This document shows, in pieces, positions 15,503 through 24,216 of a DNA stretch of 64,000 nt. Both the position numbers and the translations under genes were made by a program. Under the pieces are notes generated by a model. That model ran no database searches, was not told where the DNA came from, and was given only the letters and a program-made list of their open reading frames with translations. Every line of letters begins with the position of its first letter. Position 1 is the first letter of the stretch. The DNA comes from Hymenobacter ruricola (GTDB lineage Bacteria > Bacteroidota > Bacteroidia > Cytophagales > Hymenobacteraceae): NCBI RefSeq assembly GCF_015694525.1, contig NZ_JADQDM010000013.1, forward strand, positions 62,001-126,000, read 5' to 3'.

Positions 15503-16918
15503 TTAGCGGGCCTTGCGCTGGTACAATCCCGGCGTGCCCGTGGGCTGATACGGCCCGAACAGGCCCGGCAGCAGCTGCTTGAGGCGGGGCACCTGGTTGC
15601 CCTGGTCCAGCAAGTAGTCCGGCGGGTGGTCGCCCATTTTCCGGGCCACGCGCACCACGGCGGCGTACTCGTTGAGGTGGCCGAAATCGGCTTGCGACAG
15701 GGCCCAGTCGAGGTAGGGCGTGGCGGGGTGGTTGTGGAAGTAGGCGCGGTCGTCGGGGCCGAGGATGAGCAGCGTCTGGCCGCGCAGGGCGGCGTAGCGC
15801 GGGTCGGGCGCCAGGCCGAAGCGGCTTTCGGCGGGCATGTGCAGCAGGGTTTCGAGGCGGGGCACGTGGGCCCGGTAGCGCAGCACCACCGCCGCGTTGA
15901 TGATGAGCAGCAGCAGCAGCTCCAGCAGCCAGCTTTGGCGGTAGCGCTGCCACAGAAACAGGCTGAAATACGCCAACGGCGGCAACAGCAGCACCAGCAC
16001 GCCCGGGGCCGCGCCGCGCTCCACGGCCGCCGTGGCAATGGCCACCACCAGCCACACCAGCATCAGCTGCCGAAACTTGGCCTGGAACACCAGGCCCAGC
16101 GAGGTGCCCAGCGAGCGCAGCAGCGCCAGCACCAGCACCACGCCCGGCACAATGAGCAGCCGCAGCTGCAAGCCCGCCGGCAGGCCGCTGGCAATGAGGT
16201 CGGTGAGGCCCGGCTGCAAGTGGAACTGCCCAAAGCCCGGCAGTGCCCCCGCGTAGAAGAAATACGTAGCCACCAGCGCATACGGGAAGAAAAACCCGCA
16301 CAGCAGCAACAGGAAGCTGCGAAAAGAATTGGCGGCGAAAATTATCACTGCAAACAGCCCCACTACCAGGAACAAGGCCAGCGGCAGGTAGCACAGCGCC
16401 CCCAGCCCAATGAGAAAGCCGGCCCGAAACAGGCGGCGGTTGTCGTAGCCCTCGCGCGAGGTGGGCAGCAGCGCGCTCAGCGAAAACACCACAAACGTGT
16501 TGCCCAGCAGCAGCGGCGAAAGCGCATCCAAATCGGTGCTGATGCTGCCCACCAGCAGGTAGGTCAGCGCCGCCACGTAGCCGCGCTCGGGGTGCACGTC
16601 GTAGCGGTTGAACACGACATTGAGCCGCAGGGCCTGCACCAGCAGCAGCAGCAGCGCCACCACCCGGTAGAGCCACACCGGCCGCGCCACCACGGCATCG
16701 AGCACGCCGAAAAAGGCGGCCGCCAGCGGCGCGGTGCCGTCGTAGAGGTCGCGGTAGGGCAGGGCGCCGCCGTGCACCCGCTCGCCCACCAGCAGCGCGC
16801 GCAGCTCGGCGGCCGTCACGGGCAGGCCCAGCCACAACAGCGGCAGGCGCAGGGCCAGCACCAGCACCAGCAGGGCCAGCAGCTGCGCCGGCAGGGAGCT
16901 TTTGAAAAAGCGGAGCAC
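15503..16918 (-). CDS. Polytopic membrane protein, GT-C glycosyltransferase-like
   Basis: 471 residues with about ten hydrophobic segments. The first periplasmic loop has ALPYRDLYDGTAPLAAAFF (about 52-70), resembling the PYRD..D...PL signature of GT39/GT87-type glycosyltransferases, and the C-terminal soluble part (LLILGPDDRAYFHNHPATPYLDW) is like the periplasmic tail of such enzymes. Function as a sugar transferase is inferred from this resemblance only. TACCTTTG on the minus strand at 16953-16960 is a good -7 box; the gene diverges from rbfA. Confidence 0.65.
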   Translation of the reverse strand: MLRFFKSSLPAQLLALLVLVLALRLPLLWLGLPVTAAELRALLVGERVHGGALPYRDLYDGTAPLAAAFFGVLDAVVARPVWLYRVVALLLLLVQALRLNVVFNRYDVHPERGYVAALTYLLVGSISTDLDALSPLLLGNTFVVFSLSALLPTSREGYDNRRLFRAGFLIGLGALCYLPLALFLVVGLFAVIIFAANSFRSFLLLLCGFFFPYALVATYFFYAGALPGFGQFHLQPGLTDLIASGLPAGLQLRLLIVPGVVLVLALLRSLGTSLGLVFQAKFRQLMLVWLVVAIATAAVERGAAPGVLVLLLPPLAYFSLFLWQRYRQSWLLELLLLLIINAAVVLRYRAHVPRLETLLHMPAESRFGLAPDPRYAALRGQTLLILGPDDRAYFHNHPATPYLDWALSQADFGHLNEYAAVVRVARKMGDHPPDYLLDQGNQVPRLKQLLPGLFGPYQPTGTPGLYQRKAR

Positions 16919-16952
16919 TGGCAGGAATACGGAAAAGGGAACAAGGGAGCGG

Positions 16953-16960
16953 CAAAGGTA
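16953..16960 (-). promoter_or_regulatory. Putative -7 box for the gene at 15503-16918
   Basis: TACCTTTG on the minus strand, an exact TAnnTTTG match, 35 bases upstream of the ATG. Confidence 0.45.
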
Positions 16961-17010
16961 TTGGGTCGGTCAACTCTGTTAGAAGCACTCCGTGCGGCGC
17001 CCCGATTCTT

Positions 17011-17053
17011 ATTCCCTATCCCACATTCCTTATCCCATATCCCTTATTCCCCC
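17011..17053. repeat. Low-complexity ATTCCCTATCCC direct repeats
   Basis: Four imperfect copies of (T/A)TTCC(C/T)TATCCCA-like sequence lie directly upstream of the rbfA promoter. They are pyrimidine-rich on the plus strand; no function is evident. Confidence 0.6.
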
Positions 17054-17058
17054 AATCG

Positions 17059-17066
17059 TACCTTTG
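17059..17066 (+). promoter_or_regulatory. Putative -7 box for rbfA
   Basis: TACCTTTG, an exact TAnnTTTG match, ending 9 bases before the ATG at 17076, so the transcript would have almost no leader. Confidence 0.5.
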
Positions 17067-17075
17067 CCCATTAGT

Positions 17076-17498
17076 ATGGAAAGCAAACGACAACAAAAAA
17101 TGGCCAGCCTGCTGCAGCAGGAGTTGGCCGCCGTGCTGCAGCGTGACTTGCCGCACCTGTTCGGCGGCGGGCTGGCGCCGGCCATCAGCGCCGTGAAGGT
17201 GACGCCCGACCTGGGCCAGGCCCGCGTGTACCTCAGCCTGCTGCTGGGCAACAACGCCGCCGACCGCCTCGATATCATCAAGGACAACGCCAAGGAAATC
17301 CGGCACGCCCTGGCCAAGCGCATCCGCAAAACGGCCCGCGTGGTGCCGGAGCTTATTTTCTTTCACGACGACAGCGCCGCCTACGCCGCCCACATGGACC
17401 AGGTCCTCGGCACCCTCGACATCCCGCCCGCGCCGAAGGACGACGAAGGCGACGAGGACGACAAACCGGCCCGCCCGCGCCTCTTCAAGGGTGAATAA
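17076..17498 (+). CDS. rbfA: 30S ribosome-binding factor RbfA
   Basis: 140 residues. MESKRQQKMASLLQQELAAVLQRDL, ISAVKVTPDLGQARVYLSLL and the KH-like fold ending in PELIFFHDDSAAYAAHMDQVL are characteristic of RbfA, which binds the 16S 5' helix region during late 30S maturation. The acidic C-terminal extension (DDEGDEDDKPARPRLFKGE) is variable in the family. I chose the ATG at 17076 because the family start is there and a -7 box precedes it. It fits functionally with rimP, nusA and infB but lies 4 kb away on the other strand. Confidence 0.93.
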   Translation: MESKRQQKMASLLQQELAAVLQRDLPHLFGGGLAPAISAVKVTPDLGQARVYLSLLLGNNAADRLDIIKDNAKEIRHALAKRIRKTARVVPELIFFHDDSAAYAAHMDQVLGTLDIPPAPKDDEGDEDDKPARPRLFKGE

Positions 17499-17505
17499 AT
17501 TTATT

Positions 17506-17616
17506 GATGTGCTGATTAGTCGATGTGCTGATGTGCTGCCGCAGTGTTCTGCTGCGGTTCTTTCCATCAGCACATTGCCCCTGCAGCACATCAGCACATC
17601 GACTAATCAGCACATC
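17506..17616. repeat. Perfect 34-base inverted repeat built of GATGTGCTGA units
   Basis: The left arm 17506-17539 is the exact reverse complement of 17583-17616. Each arm contains GATGTGCTGATTAGTC and a second GATGTGCTGATGTGCTGC. A smaller hairpin (GCCGCAG/CTGCGG) sits in the loop. It separates rbfA from the methyltransferase gene and could act as a strong terminator or RNA-stability element. Confidence 0.85.
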
Positions 17617-17620
17617 GCCT

Positions 17621-18430
17621 TTGTACTACGACCCGATTAAGAAGACGCTCGGCCAGGTGTTCAACCGCACGCCGTGGCTGCGCCGGCTGTTTTATCACCT
17701 GCTCGACCTCTTGCTGCTGCGCACCTGGCACGTGCACCGCGAGCTGCGCCGCTGGGCCAAGGGCCGCACCCAGGAGCCGCTGAACATCCTCGACGCCGGC
17801 TCCGGCTACGGCCAGTACACCTACTGGATGAGCGGGCTGAGCGCGAAATGGCACATTCTGGCCGTGGACGTGAAAGAAGAACAAGTGGCCGACTCCAACA
17901 CGTTTTTCCGCCAGATTGGGCGCAGCAACGTGCAGTTTGCGGTGCAGGATTTGGTGCTGTACCAGGAGCCCAACTCCTTCGATTTGGCCTTGTCGGTCGA
18001 CGTAATGGAGCACATTCTAGAAGACGTGGAAGTATTCCGCAACATCCACGCCTCGCTGAAGGACGGCGGCATGCTCCTGATTTCCACCCCCAGCGACCAA
18101 GGCGGCTCCGACGTGCACGACGACGGCGAAACCAGCTTCATCGAGGAGCACGTGCGCGACGGCTACAACATCCGCGAAATCCAGCAGAAGCTCACCACCG
18201 CCGGTTTCGAGCGCGTAGAAGCCCGGTATTCGTACGGCGAACCCGGCCAGATTTCCTGGCGCCTGAGCATGAAATACCCAATATTGATGCTCGGCAAGTC
18301 GCGCCTGTTCTTCATCATCCTGCCGTTTTATTACCTCATCACGTTCCCGTTCTGCCTGCTGCTGAACTGGCTCGATGCCCGCACGACACACGATTCGGGC
18401 ACCGGCCTCATCGTGAAAGCCTGGAAGTAG
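17621..18430 (+). CDS. Class I SAM-dependent methyltransferase
   Basis: 269 residues. Motif I is ILDAGSGYGQYT (about 56-67), followed by the acidic strand ILAVDVKEEQ and SVDVMEHILEDVEVFRN, all typical of Methyltransf_11/25 enzymes; methyl acceptor unknown. Near the C-terminus (about 230-250) a hydrophobic segment LFFIILPFYYLITFPFCLLL suggests membrane association. The TTG at 17621 is the first start after the inverted repeat; farther upstream the frame runs through the repeat, so I prefer TTG. Its product may act on a lipid or polyprenyl precursor, but this is inference from the membrane segment only. Confidence 0.75.
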   Translation: MYYDPIKKTLGQVFNRTPWLRRLFYHLLDLLLLRTWHVHRELRRWAKGRTQEPLNILDAGSGYGQYTYWMSGLSAKWHILAVDVKEEQVADSNTFFRQIGRSNVQFAVQDLVLYQEPNSFDLALSVDVMEHILEDVEVFRNIHASLKDGGMLLISTPSDQGGSDVHDDGETSFIEEHVRDGYNIREIQQKLTTAGFERVEARYSYGEPGQISWRLSMKYPILMLGKSRLFFIILPFYYLITFPFCLLLNWLDARTTHDSGTGLIVKAWK

Positions 18431-18532
18431 CGCCAACGCGCCAGGGCCGACCAGCGTTAACCAGCATTCGGTAGCTTTACCCGAAATTGCTTTGCCTAAA
18501 CCGCCTGCACTTCTGCCCGCTAATTTCCATTT

Positions 18533-19765
18533 GTGAGAGTCCCCCTCCTCATTGCCCGGCGCTACTTCCGTTCCAAGAACAAGCGCAACATCATCACCAT
18601 CATTTCCAACATTTCGATGATTGGGGTGGCGGTGGGCACCATGGCGCTGATTATTGTGCTGTCGGTGTTCAACGGGCTGGAGGATTTGGTGCGCACGCTC
18701 TACGGCAAATCGGACCCCAACCTGGTGATTTCCGCTGCCAAAGGCAAGGCCTTCTCCGTGGACCGCACCTTCCTGATGAAGCTGGAAAACACGCCCGGCG
18801 TGGCCCTGCTCACCGAAGTCATCGAGGACAACGCCCTGCTGCAATACCACGACCGCCAGATGGTGGTGAAAATGCGCGGCCTCTCGGACAATTATTTCGG
18901 CCAGAGCCAGATTGACGCCAACATCCGCGAAGGCGACCACCGCCTGCGCCGCGACAGCCTAGAGCTGGCCCTGGTGGGCGCCGGCGTGCAGCACGAGCTC
19001 AGCATCACGCTCAACAACCGCCTGGCGCCCATGCGCCTGCTCTACCCGCGCAACACGCCCGGCAAAAAAACCCTGCAAATCGACCCCGACAAGGCTTTCA
19101 ACGAGCAGGATTTGATTGCGGGCGGCGTGTTTCTCATCGAGCAGCACATCGACGACAGCTACATTTTCGTGCCGCTGGAATTTGCCCAGCGCCTGCTGAA
19201 TTACGGCACGCGCCGCACCGCGCTCTACGTGAAAGTGGGCCAGAGCTTCGAGATTGAGCAGGTGAAAAACCAGCTCCGCAAGCAGCTCGGGCCCGATTTC
19301 AAAGTGCAGGATTCGGATGAGCAGCACGTCAGTCTCTTCAAGGCCATCAAGGTGGAGAAGCTCTTCGTGTTCATCACGTTCACGCTCATTCTGCTCATTG
19401 CTTCGCTCAACATCTTTTTCTCGCTCTCGATGCTGGTCATCGACAAGAAAAAGGACATTGCGGTGCTGCTGGCCATGGGCGCCAGCCAGAAAACGGTGCG
19501 CCGCACCTTCCTCTACGTGGGCGCCATTGTGGCGCTGGTGGGCGCGGCCACGGGCCTGGTGCTGGGCGTGGCCTTGTGCTGGCTGCAGCAGCGCTTCGGC
19601 TTCGTGAGCATGGGCATGGCCACGAGCGTGGTGGATGCTTACCCGGTAAAAATGCAGACGTCGGATATCATTTTTACCTGTATGTCCATCATTTTAATCA
19701 CCCTGGCCGTGAGCATCCGCCCCGCGCTGAATGCGAGCCGCTTGGACGTGCGCGAGAATTTGTAA
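18533..19765 (+). CDS. FtsX-like ABC transporter permease (LolC/LolE type)
   Basis: 410 residues starting at GTG. One TM helix near the N-terminus (TIISNISMIGVAVGTMALIIVLSVFNGLE, 22-50) is followed by a large periplasmic MacB_PCD-like domain (about 51-275) and three C-terminal TM helices in an FtsX domain (FITFTLILLIASLNIFFSLSMLVIDKKKDIAVLLAMGA). This is the layout of LolC/LolE, which release lipoproteins from the inner membrane to LolA. No ATPase gene (LolD) is adjacent, which is common in Bacteroidota. Confidence 0.85.
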   Translation: MRVPLLIARRYFRSKNKRNIITIISNISMIGVAVGTMALIIVLSVFNGLEDLVRTLYGKSDPNLVISAAKGKAFSVDRTFLMKLENTPGVALLTEVIEDNALLQYHDRQMVVKMRGLSDNYFGQSQIDANIREGDHRLRRDSLELALVGAGVQHELSITLNNRLAPMRLLYPRNTPGKKTLQIDPDKAFNEQDLIAGGVFLIEQHIDDSYIFVPLEFAQRLLNYGTRRTALYVKVGQSFEIEQVKNQLRKQLGPDFKVQDSDEQHVSLFKAIKVEKLFVFITFTLILLIASLNIFFSLSMLVIDKKKDIAVLLAMGASQKTVRRTFLYVGAIVALVGAATGLVLGVALCWLQQRFGFVSMGMATSVVDAYPVKMQTSDIIFTCMSIILITLAVSIRPALNASRLDVRENL

Positions 19766-19885
19766 GTCCTGCTGCATCCTGCCCGCAGTCCAGCCGTAAG
19801 GGCTTTACCCGCTCTTTAGGCCGCGAAGCTCTGCCGTGCACATTTCCGCTTTCGGCCCTACCTTGCGCCTTCCGCGTGCCCGGCT

Positions 19886-22864
19886 ATGAAAGTATCTACC
19901 GCAGAACCGTTTCAAATCGTTTACTCGCTCTTCGAGCACGAGTTCCTCGGCCATTTGTTTGCGGCCTACGTGGTGCAGCTCGGGCCGCGGGGCCAGCTCA
20001 CGCTGCAGCACCAGACCGTGTCGGGCAAGAATGCCCACGAGTTTGCCGCCGGCCTCGACGCCACCGACTTTGAGCTGGTGGAGTTGTGCGACCAGATTCA
20101 GCAAGAGGCCGTGGTGAAAGAATTCTGGCCGCGTAAAATCGCGACGGCCGAGTTTTTTCTCAAGACCTACAACGCCGAAAAGGGCGACAAGCCGCTGCAG
20201 GAGGCCATTTCCAGGCACGTGCAGGCGCGCATGGCTGGCATCCTGAACCGGCTGGCCGGCAAGCAGGTGTTCATCATGGGCCGCGACGGTGAGCCGACCT
20301 GGAAGGAAATCGGGTTGGCCCCCGCCAAGGCCTCTATTCTCTTTCACTTCCGTCGCAACGAAGAGGGCACGCACTACTTCCCTACCATTCAGTACCAGGG
20401 CCAGAAGCTCGATTTTCAGTATAAGGACGCGGTGCTGGTATGCCTGCAGCCGGCTTGGCTGCTGCTGAACGACCTGCTCTACTCCTTCCGCACCGACGTG
20501 GACGGCAAAAAGCTGCTGCCGTTTTTGAAGAAGAAATTCATCGTGGTGCCCCGCAACGTGGAAGAAAGCTACTTCCAAAAGTTCGTGGCCCCGCTGATGG
20601 AGTCGTTCGAGGTGCACGCCCGCGGCTTCGACATCCGCTCGGAGCGCTACGTGGCGCGGCCGCGGCTCACGTTCAGCGACACCATTCCGGCGCCGCCCGC
20701 GCCCGAGGCGCCCGTGCGCCCACCCGGCCCGCCGCGGCGGGGCCGCATTCCGCTGCCCAAGCCCGTCGCGCCCCTTCTCACCGGCGCCGAAACCGAACAG
20801 ATTCACTTCGAGCTCAGCTTCCGCTACGGCCCGCACCTGATGCCGCTGGGCACCAGCAAACCGGTGAGTGTGCACCTGGAAAAAACCGCCGACAGCTACG
20901 TGTTCCACCGCCTGCTGCGCAATCCCGAGCAGGAAATGGCCACCGTGGACGAGTTGCGTGCCCGCTCGCTCACCGTGGAAAACGGCCACGCCATCCTGCC
21001 TAAAAGCGAAGCCTTCAAGTGGCTGCACGATAACTCCCCGGCGCTGGCCGAACTGGGCTACACGGTGGAAGCGGCCGACTCGGCCACCAAAAGCTACTTC
21101 ATCGGCCCCACCAGCGTGCACGTGGGTATTCAGGAGGCCGGCGACTGGTTCGACGTGCGCGGCACGGTGCGCTTCGGCGACATCGAGGTGCCGTTTATCC
21201 GGCTGCGTGGGCACATTTTGCAGCGCCGCCGCGAGTTCAAGCTGCCCAACGGCCAGATTGCCATCATTCCCGACGAGTGGTTTACGGACTACCTGGAGCT
21301 GTTTGCCTTCGGCGAAGAAACCGAGGACGGCCTGAACCTGCGCCGCCATCACTTGGCATTAGTGGCTGATTTGCAAAGCAATGAGCTGGCCACCGTGCGC
21401 ATGGGCCGCAAGCTGGAAAAGCTGCGCGACTTTGCCGAGGTGGAAGACCACCCGCTGCCGCAGGGCTTCCAGGGCGAGCTGCGCCCCTACCAAAAGGCGG
21501 GCTACAACTGGCTGCGCTTCGTGCAGGACTTTCATTTCGGCGGCTGCCTGGCCGACGATATGGGTTTGGGCAAAACCATCCAGACGCTGGCCATGCTGCA
21601 ACACCGCCACGAAAGCGGTGAAAACCAAGGCGCTGCCTCACTATTGGTATTACCCACGTCGCTGGTGTTCAACTGGCTGGCGGAGGCCGAGAAGTTTACG
21701 CCTGACCTGCGCATACTAGCCTATACCGGCACTTACCGCGACAAGAACCCCGACCGCTTCGCCGACTACGACGTGGTGCTGACCAGCTACGGCATCGTGC
21801 GGCTGGACACCGAGTTGCTGGCCAGCTATAAGTTCGACTACGTGATTCTGGACGAGTCGCAGGCCATCAAAAACCCGTCGAGCACCACCTCACAGGCCGT
21901 GCGGCAGCTGCGCTCCAAGCACCGGCTCATCCTCACGGGCACGCCGGTAGAAAACAGCACCATGGATTTGTGGTCGCAGATGTCCTTTATCAACCCCGGC
22001 TTGCTGGGCACGCAGGCGTTTTTCCGCAAGGAATTCCTCAAGCCCATCGAGAAGCACCAGGACGAAGGCCGCACCCGGCGCCTGCACGCCCTCATCAAAC
22101 CGTTCATTCTACGCCGGCACAAAGCGCAGGTAGCCAAAGAGCTGCCCGAAAAAACCGAGCAACTCAGCTACTGCCCCATGACGGAGGAGCAGGCCCACGC
22201 CTACGAGGAAACCAAGAGCTTCTACCGCAACAAAATCCTGCAAAACCTCGACGAGCACGGCCCGGCCAGCACCCAGTTTCTGCTGCTGCAAGGCCTGACG
22301 CGCCTGCGCCAGATTGCCAACCACCCGCGCCTGGCCGACGAGAACTACACCGGCGAGTCGGGCAAGCTGCGCGAGGTGCTGCGCATGATTCGCAACGTGG
22401 TGGCCGAGGGGCACAAGGTATTGGTATTTAGCCAGTTCGTGCAGCACTTGGCACTGGTGCGCGCGGCGCTTGATGAGCGCCAGCTTGAATACGCCTACCT
22501 CGACGGCGCCACCCGCGACCGGCCCGCCGAAGTGGCGCGCTTTCAGGATAACGAAGACCTTAAAATCTTCCTTATCAGCCTGAAAGCCGGCGGTGTGGGC
22601 CTCAACCTCACCGCCGCCGACTATGTCTTCATCCTCGACCCCTGGTGGAACCCCGCCGTGGAAGCCCAGGCCGTGGACCGCGCCCACCGCATTGGCCAGC
22701 AGCGACCGGTGTTTACCTACAAGTTCATCTCGCAGGGCACGGTGGAGGAGAAAATCCTGGCCCTGCAGCGCCGCAAGCTGGCCCTAGTGAGCGAGTTGAT
22801 TGCCACGGATGAGGCCGTGATTAAGCACCTCACGCGCGCTGATATCGAGGAATTGCTGGGGTAG
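19886..22864 (+). CDS. SNF2-family DEAD/DEAH-box helicase
   Basis: 992 residues. The N-terminal half (1-480) is the bacterial SNF2-associated region with a Pro/Arg-rich linker near 272-300. The motor follows: Walker A DDMGLGKT near 557, motif Ia PTSLVFNWL, Walker B DESQ near 655 (the family norm is DEAQ/DESQ), TGTPVENS, then helicase_C with FSQFVQHL, SLKAGGVGLNLTAADYVFILDPWWNP and QAVDRAHRIGQ. It uses ATP to translocate on double-stranded DNA and remodel bound proteins; bacterial HepA/RapA-like relatives act on RNA polymerase or in repair. It stands alone here, with no methylase or nuclease partner, so I do not assign it to a defence system. Confidence 0.93.
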   Translation: MKVSTAEPFQIVYSLFEHEFLGHLFAAYVVQLGPRGQLTLQHQTVSGKNAHEFAAGLDATDFELVELCDQIQQEAVVKEFWPRKIATAEFFLKTYNAEKGDKPLQEAISRHVQARMAGILNRLAGKQVFIMGRDGEPTWKEIGLAPAKASILFHFRRNEEGTHYFPTIQYQGQKLDFQYKDAVLVCLQPAWLLLNDLLYSFRTDVDGKKLLPFLKKKFIVVPRNVEESYFQKFVAPLMESFEVHARGFDIRSERYVARPRLTFSDTIPAPPAPEAPVRPPGPPRRGRIPLPKPVAPLLTGAETEQIHFELSFRYGPHLMPLGTSKPVSVHLEKTADSYVFHRLLRNPEQEMATVDELRARSLTVENGHAILPKSEAFKWLHDNSPALAELGYTVEAADSATKSYFIGPTSVHVGIQEAGDWFDVRGTVRFGDIEVPFIRLRGHILQRRREFKLPNGQIAIIPDEWFTDYLELFAFGEETEDGLNLRRHHLALVADLQSNELATVRMGRKLEKLRDFAEVEDHPLPQGFQGELRPYQKAGYNWLRFVQDFHFGGCLADDMGLGKTIQTLAMLQHRHESGENQGAASLLVLPTSLVFNWLAEAEKFTPDLRILAYTGTYRDKNPDRFADYDVVLTSYGIVRLDTELLASYKFDYVILDESQAIKNPSSTTSQAVRQLRSKHRLILTGTPVENSTMDLWSQMSFINPGLLGTQAFFRKEFLKPIEKHQDEGRTRRLHALIKPFILRRHKAQVAKELPEKTEQLSYCPMTEEQAHAYEETKSFYRNKILQNLDEHGPASTQFLLLQGLTRLRQIANHPRLADENYTGESGKLREVLRMIRNVVAEGHKVLVFSQFVQHLALVRAALDERQLEYAYLDGATRDRPAEVARFQDNEDLKIFLISLKAGGVGLNLTAADYVFILDPWWNPAVEAQAVDRAHRIGQQRPVFTYKFISQGTVEEKILALQRRKLALVSELIATDEAVIKHLTRADIEELLG

Positions 22865-23131
22865 TCTTAGCGGCTGGCGAAGTAAGGGAACAATAGCGTG
22901 GCAGCGCAGGCACTCAAATGCCTGGCAAATGGAGATAGCATTTTTCCGGCTAAAAACCGCATTGTTCGGCTAAACGCTCCTTATATATAATGCCTCTTAG
23001 CCAATAGACATTTGCAGGGATTTTATTTAACCATTCTGATTTATCCTTAAAAACGCTGATATTTGTGCCCCGCGTTATCTTTCCTTTCGGAAATATATAA
23101 GCTACTGGCTCTTTACTACTCTCCTTAACCC

Positions 23132-23701
23132 ATGATTCCCATTGACTTTTCGCACAAGTGGCCGCGATTAGTCCTTGCCATGGGCATGCTGGTAGCCGGG
23201 CAAGCAGCCTGGGCCCAGCCCACTAGAAAGCTGCCGGAAAAGAAGGTCACCACGCCCACCTCCGCTCCGGCGCCATCCAATCAGCTATCGGCCTTAAAAA
23301 CCGAAGAAGCCCTGCGCATGCTACTGAGGGCCGACTCGGTGGCTTCGCAGCGCCAGCGGGCAAAGCTGGGGCCGGAATCCAGCGGCCTGGTGGTGGACCA
23401 AACCATCACCAAAATTGGCCACGACTTCTACGACCAGTTTTACAGCCGCTGGGAAGCGCCAAGCGGCATCAACGACTTCACGATACTTGTCGGCGAAAAG
23501 CCTTCGCGGGGCAACAACGCCATCATTACGCTGACGGTCAACGACGAAGAGCTGCTGGAATTCCCGCTTCAGGGCAAAGATGAGCTCATTTCGGAAGCTT
23601 CCCAGCAAGCCATTGAAATAGCGGCCAACTCCTTGCTGCAAGCCTCCAGCCTCAGCCAACAACTGGAGCGCGGCAACAAACAAGCGCTTGAAACTTACTA
23701 G
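23132..23701 (+). CDS. csgE: Curli assembly factor CsgE
   Basis: 189 residues, with a signal peptide ending near AAWAQ (residue 29) and a Pro/Thr-rich stretch. The mature part has SSGLVVDQTITKIGHDFYDQFYSRW (about 87-111) and ITLTVNDEELLEFPL, matching CsgE: the conserved V-x-x-(E/Q)-T-I-T-K-x-G-x-x-F-Y sequence is diagnostic. CsgE caps the periplasmic side of the CsgG pore and brings curlin subunits to it. First gene of the curli locus; csgF follows after 31 bases. The preceding 267 bases are AT-rich from about 22970 and should hold the promoter, but I see no full consensus. Confidence 0.9.
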   Translation: MIPIDFSHKWPRLVLAMGMLVAGQAAWAQPTRKLPEKKVTTPTSAPAPSNQLSALKTEEALRMLLRADSVASQRQRAKLGPESSGLVVDQTITKIGHDFYDQFYSRWEAPSGINDFTILVGEKPSRGNNAIITLTVNDEELLEFPLQGKDELISEASQQAIEIAANSLLQASSLSQQLERGNKQALETY

Positions 23702-23732
23702 CCTTTCACTTCCCACCATTAGCCGTTCTCTC

Positions 23733-24158
23733 ATGAAACATTTATTTACGCTCGCAGGGCTTTTGGGGCTGCTGTTTTCGGCCCACCGTGCGCAGGCCCA
23801 AGACTTTGTGTACGAGCCCAAAAACCCGGCCTTCGGGGGTGGCAACACGTTCAACTACTCGTGGCTCATGAGTGCTGCCCAGGCCCAGAACACCATTCCG
23901 GACCCCGCCACCACGGCTACCGCCCCCGCCCAGGACCCCCTGGCCAGCTTCACGGCCAACCTTAACCAGCAAGTGCTGGCCCAACTCAGCAGCCGGCTCA
24001 TTGCCAGCCAGTTTGGCCAAGGCGCCATCAAACCTGGGAGCTATTCGGTGGGCAACTATCAAATCCAGATTACGCCGGGCGCGGCAGGCATTGGGGTGCA
24101 GGTGACGGATACCTCAACCGGCAACCAGACCACCATCACCATTCCGAACGGGCTGTAA
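23733..24158 (+). CDS. csgF: Curli assembly factor CsgF
   Basis: 141 residues. After a signal peptide ending HRAQAQ comes FVYEPKNPAFGGGNTFNYSWLMSAAQAQN, the equivalent of the FxxxNPxFGGNxxNxxxLxxxAxAQN motif of CsgF, the part that inserts into the CsgG channel and forms a second constriction. The C-terminus (YQIQITPGAAGIGVQVTDTSTGNQTTITIPNGL) matches the family end. CsgF is exposed at the surface and couples secretion to nucleation by CsgB. The ATG at 23733 gives the signal peptide; the longer upstream frame overlaps csgE. Confidence 0.93.
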   Translation: MKHLFTLAGLLGLLFSAHRAQAQDFVYEPKNPAFGGGNTFNYSWLMSAAQAQNTIPDPATTATAPAQDPLASFTANLNQQVLAQLSSRLIASQFGQGAIKPGSYSVGNYQIQITPGAAGIGVQVTDTSTGNQTTITIPNGL

Positions 24159-24216
24159 GCCACTCCGCGACGTTGTCGCGCGCCCGCTTTTCCCGCGTCT
24201 TTTTCACGGCTTTACT

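Noticed and set aside
15360..16988. 542-codon frame on the minus strand and 534-codon frame on the plus strand at the same place
   Set aside because: Both overlap the membrane protein at 15503-16918, which has hydrophobic segments and a promoter; the alternatives are Arg/Ala/Pro- or Gln/His-rich shadows.
19886..22864. SNF2 helicase as part of a defence island
   Set aside because: No methylase, nuclease or phospholipase partner on either side; neighbours are a permease and curli genes.
22865..23131. A csgD-like regulator or other gene before csgE
   Set aside because: The gap has no open frame of useful length; only AT-rich sequence suited to a promoter.
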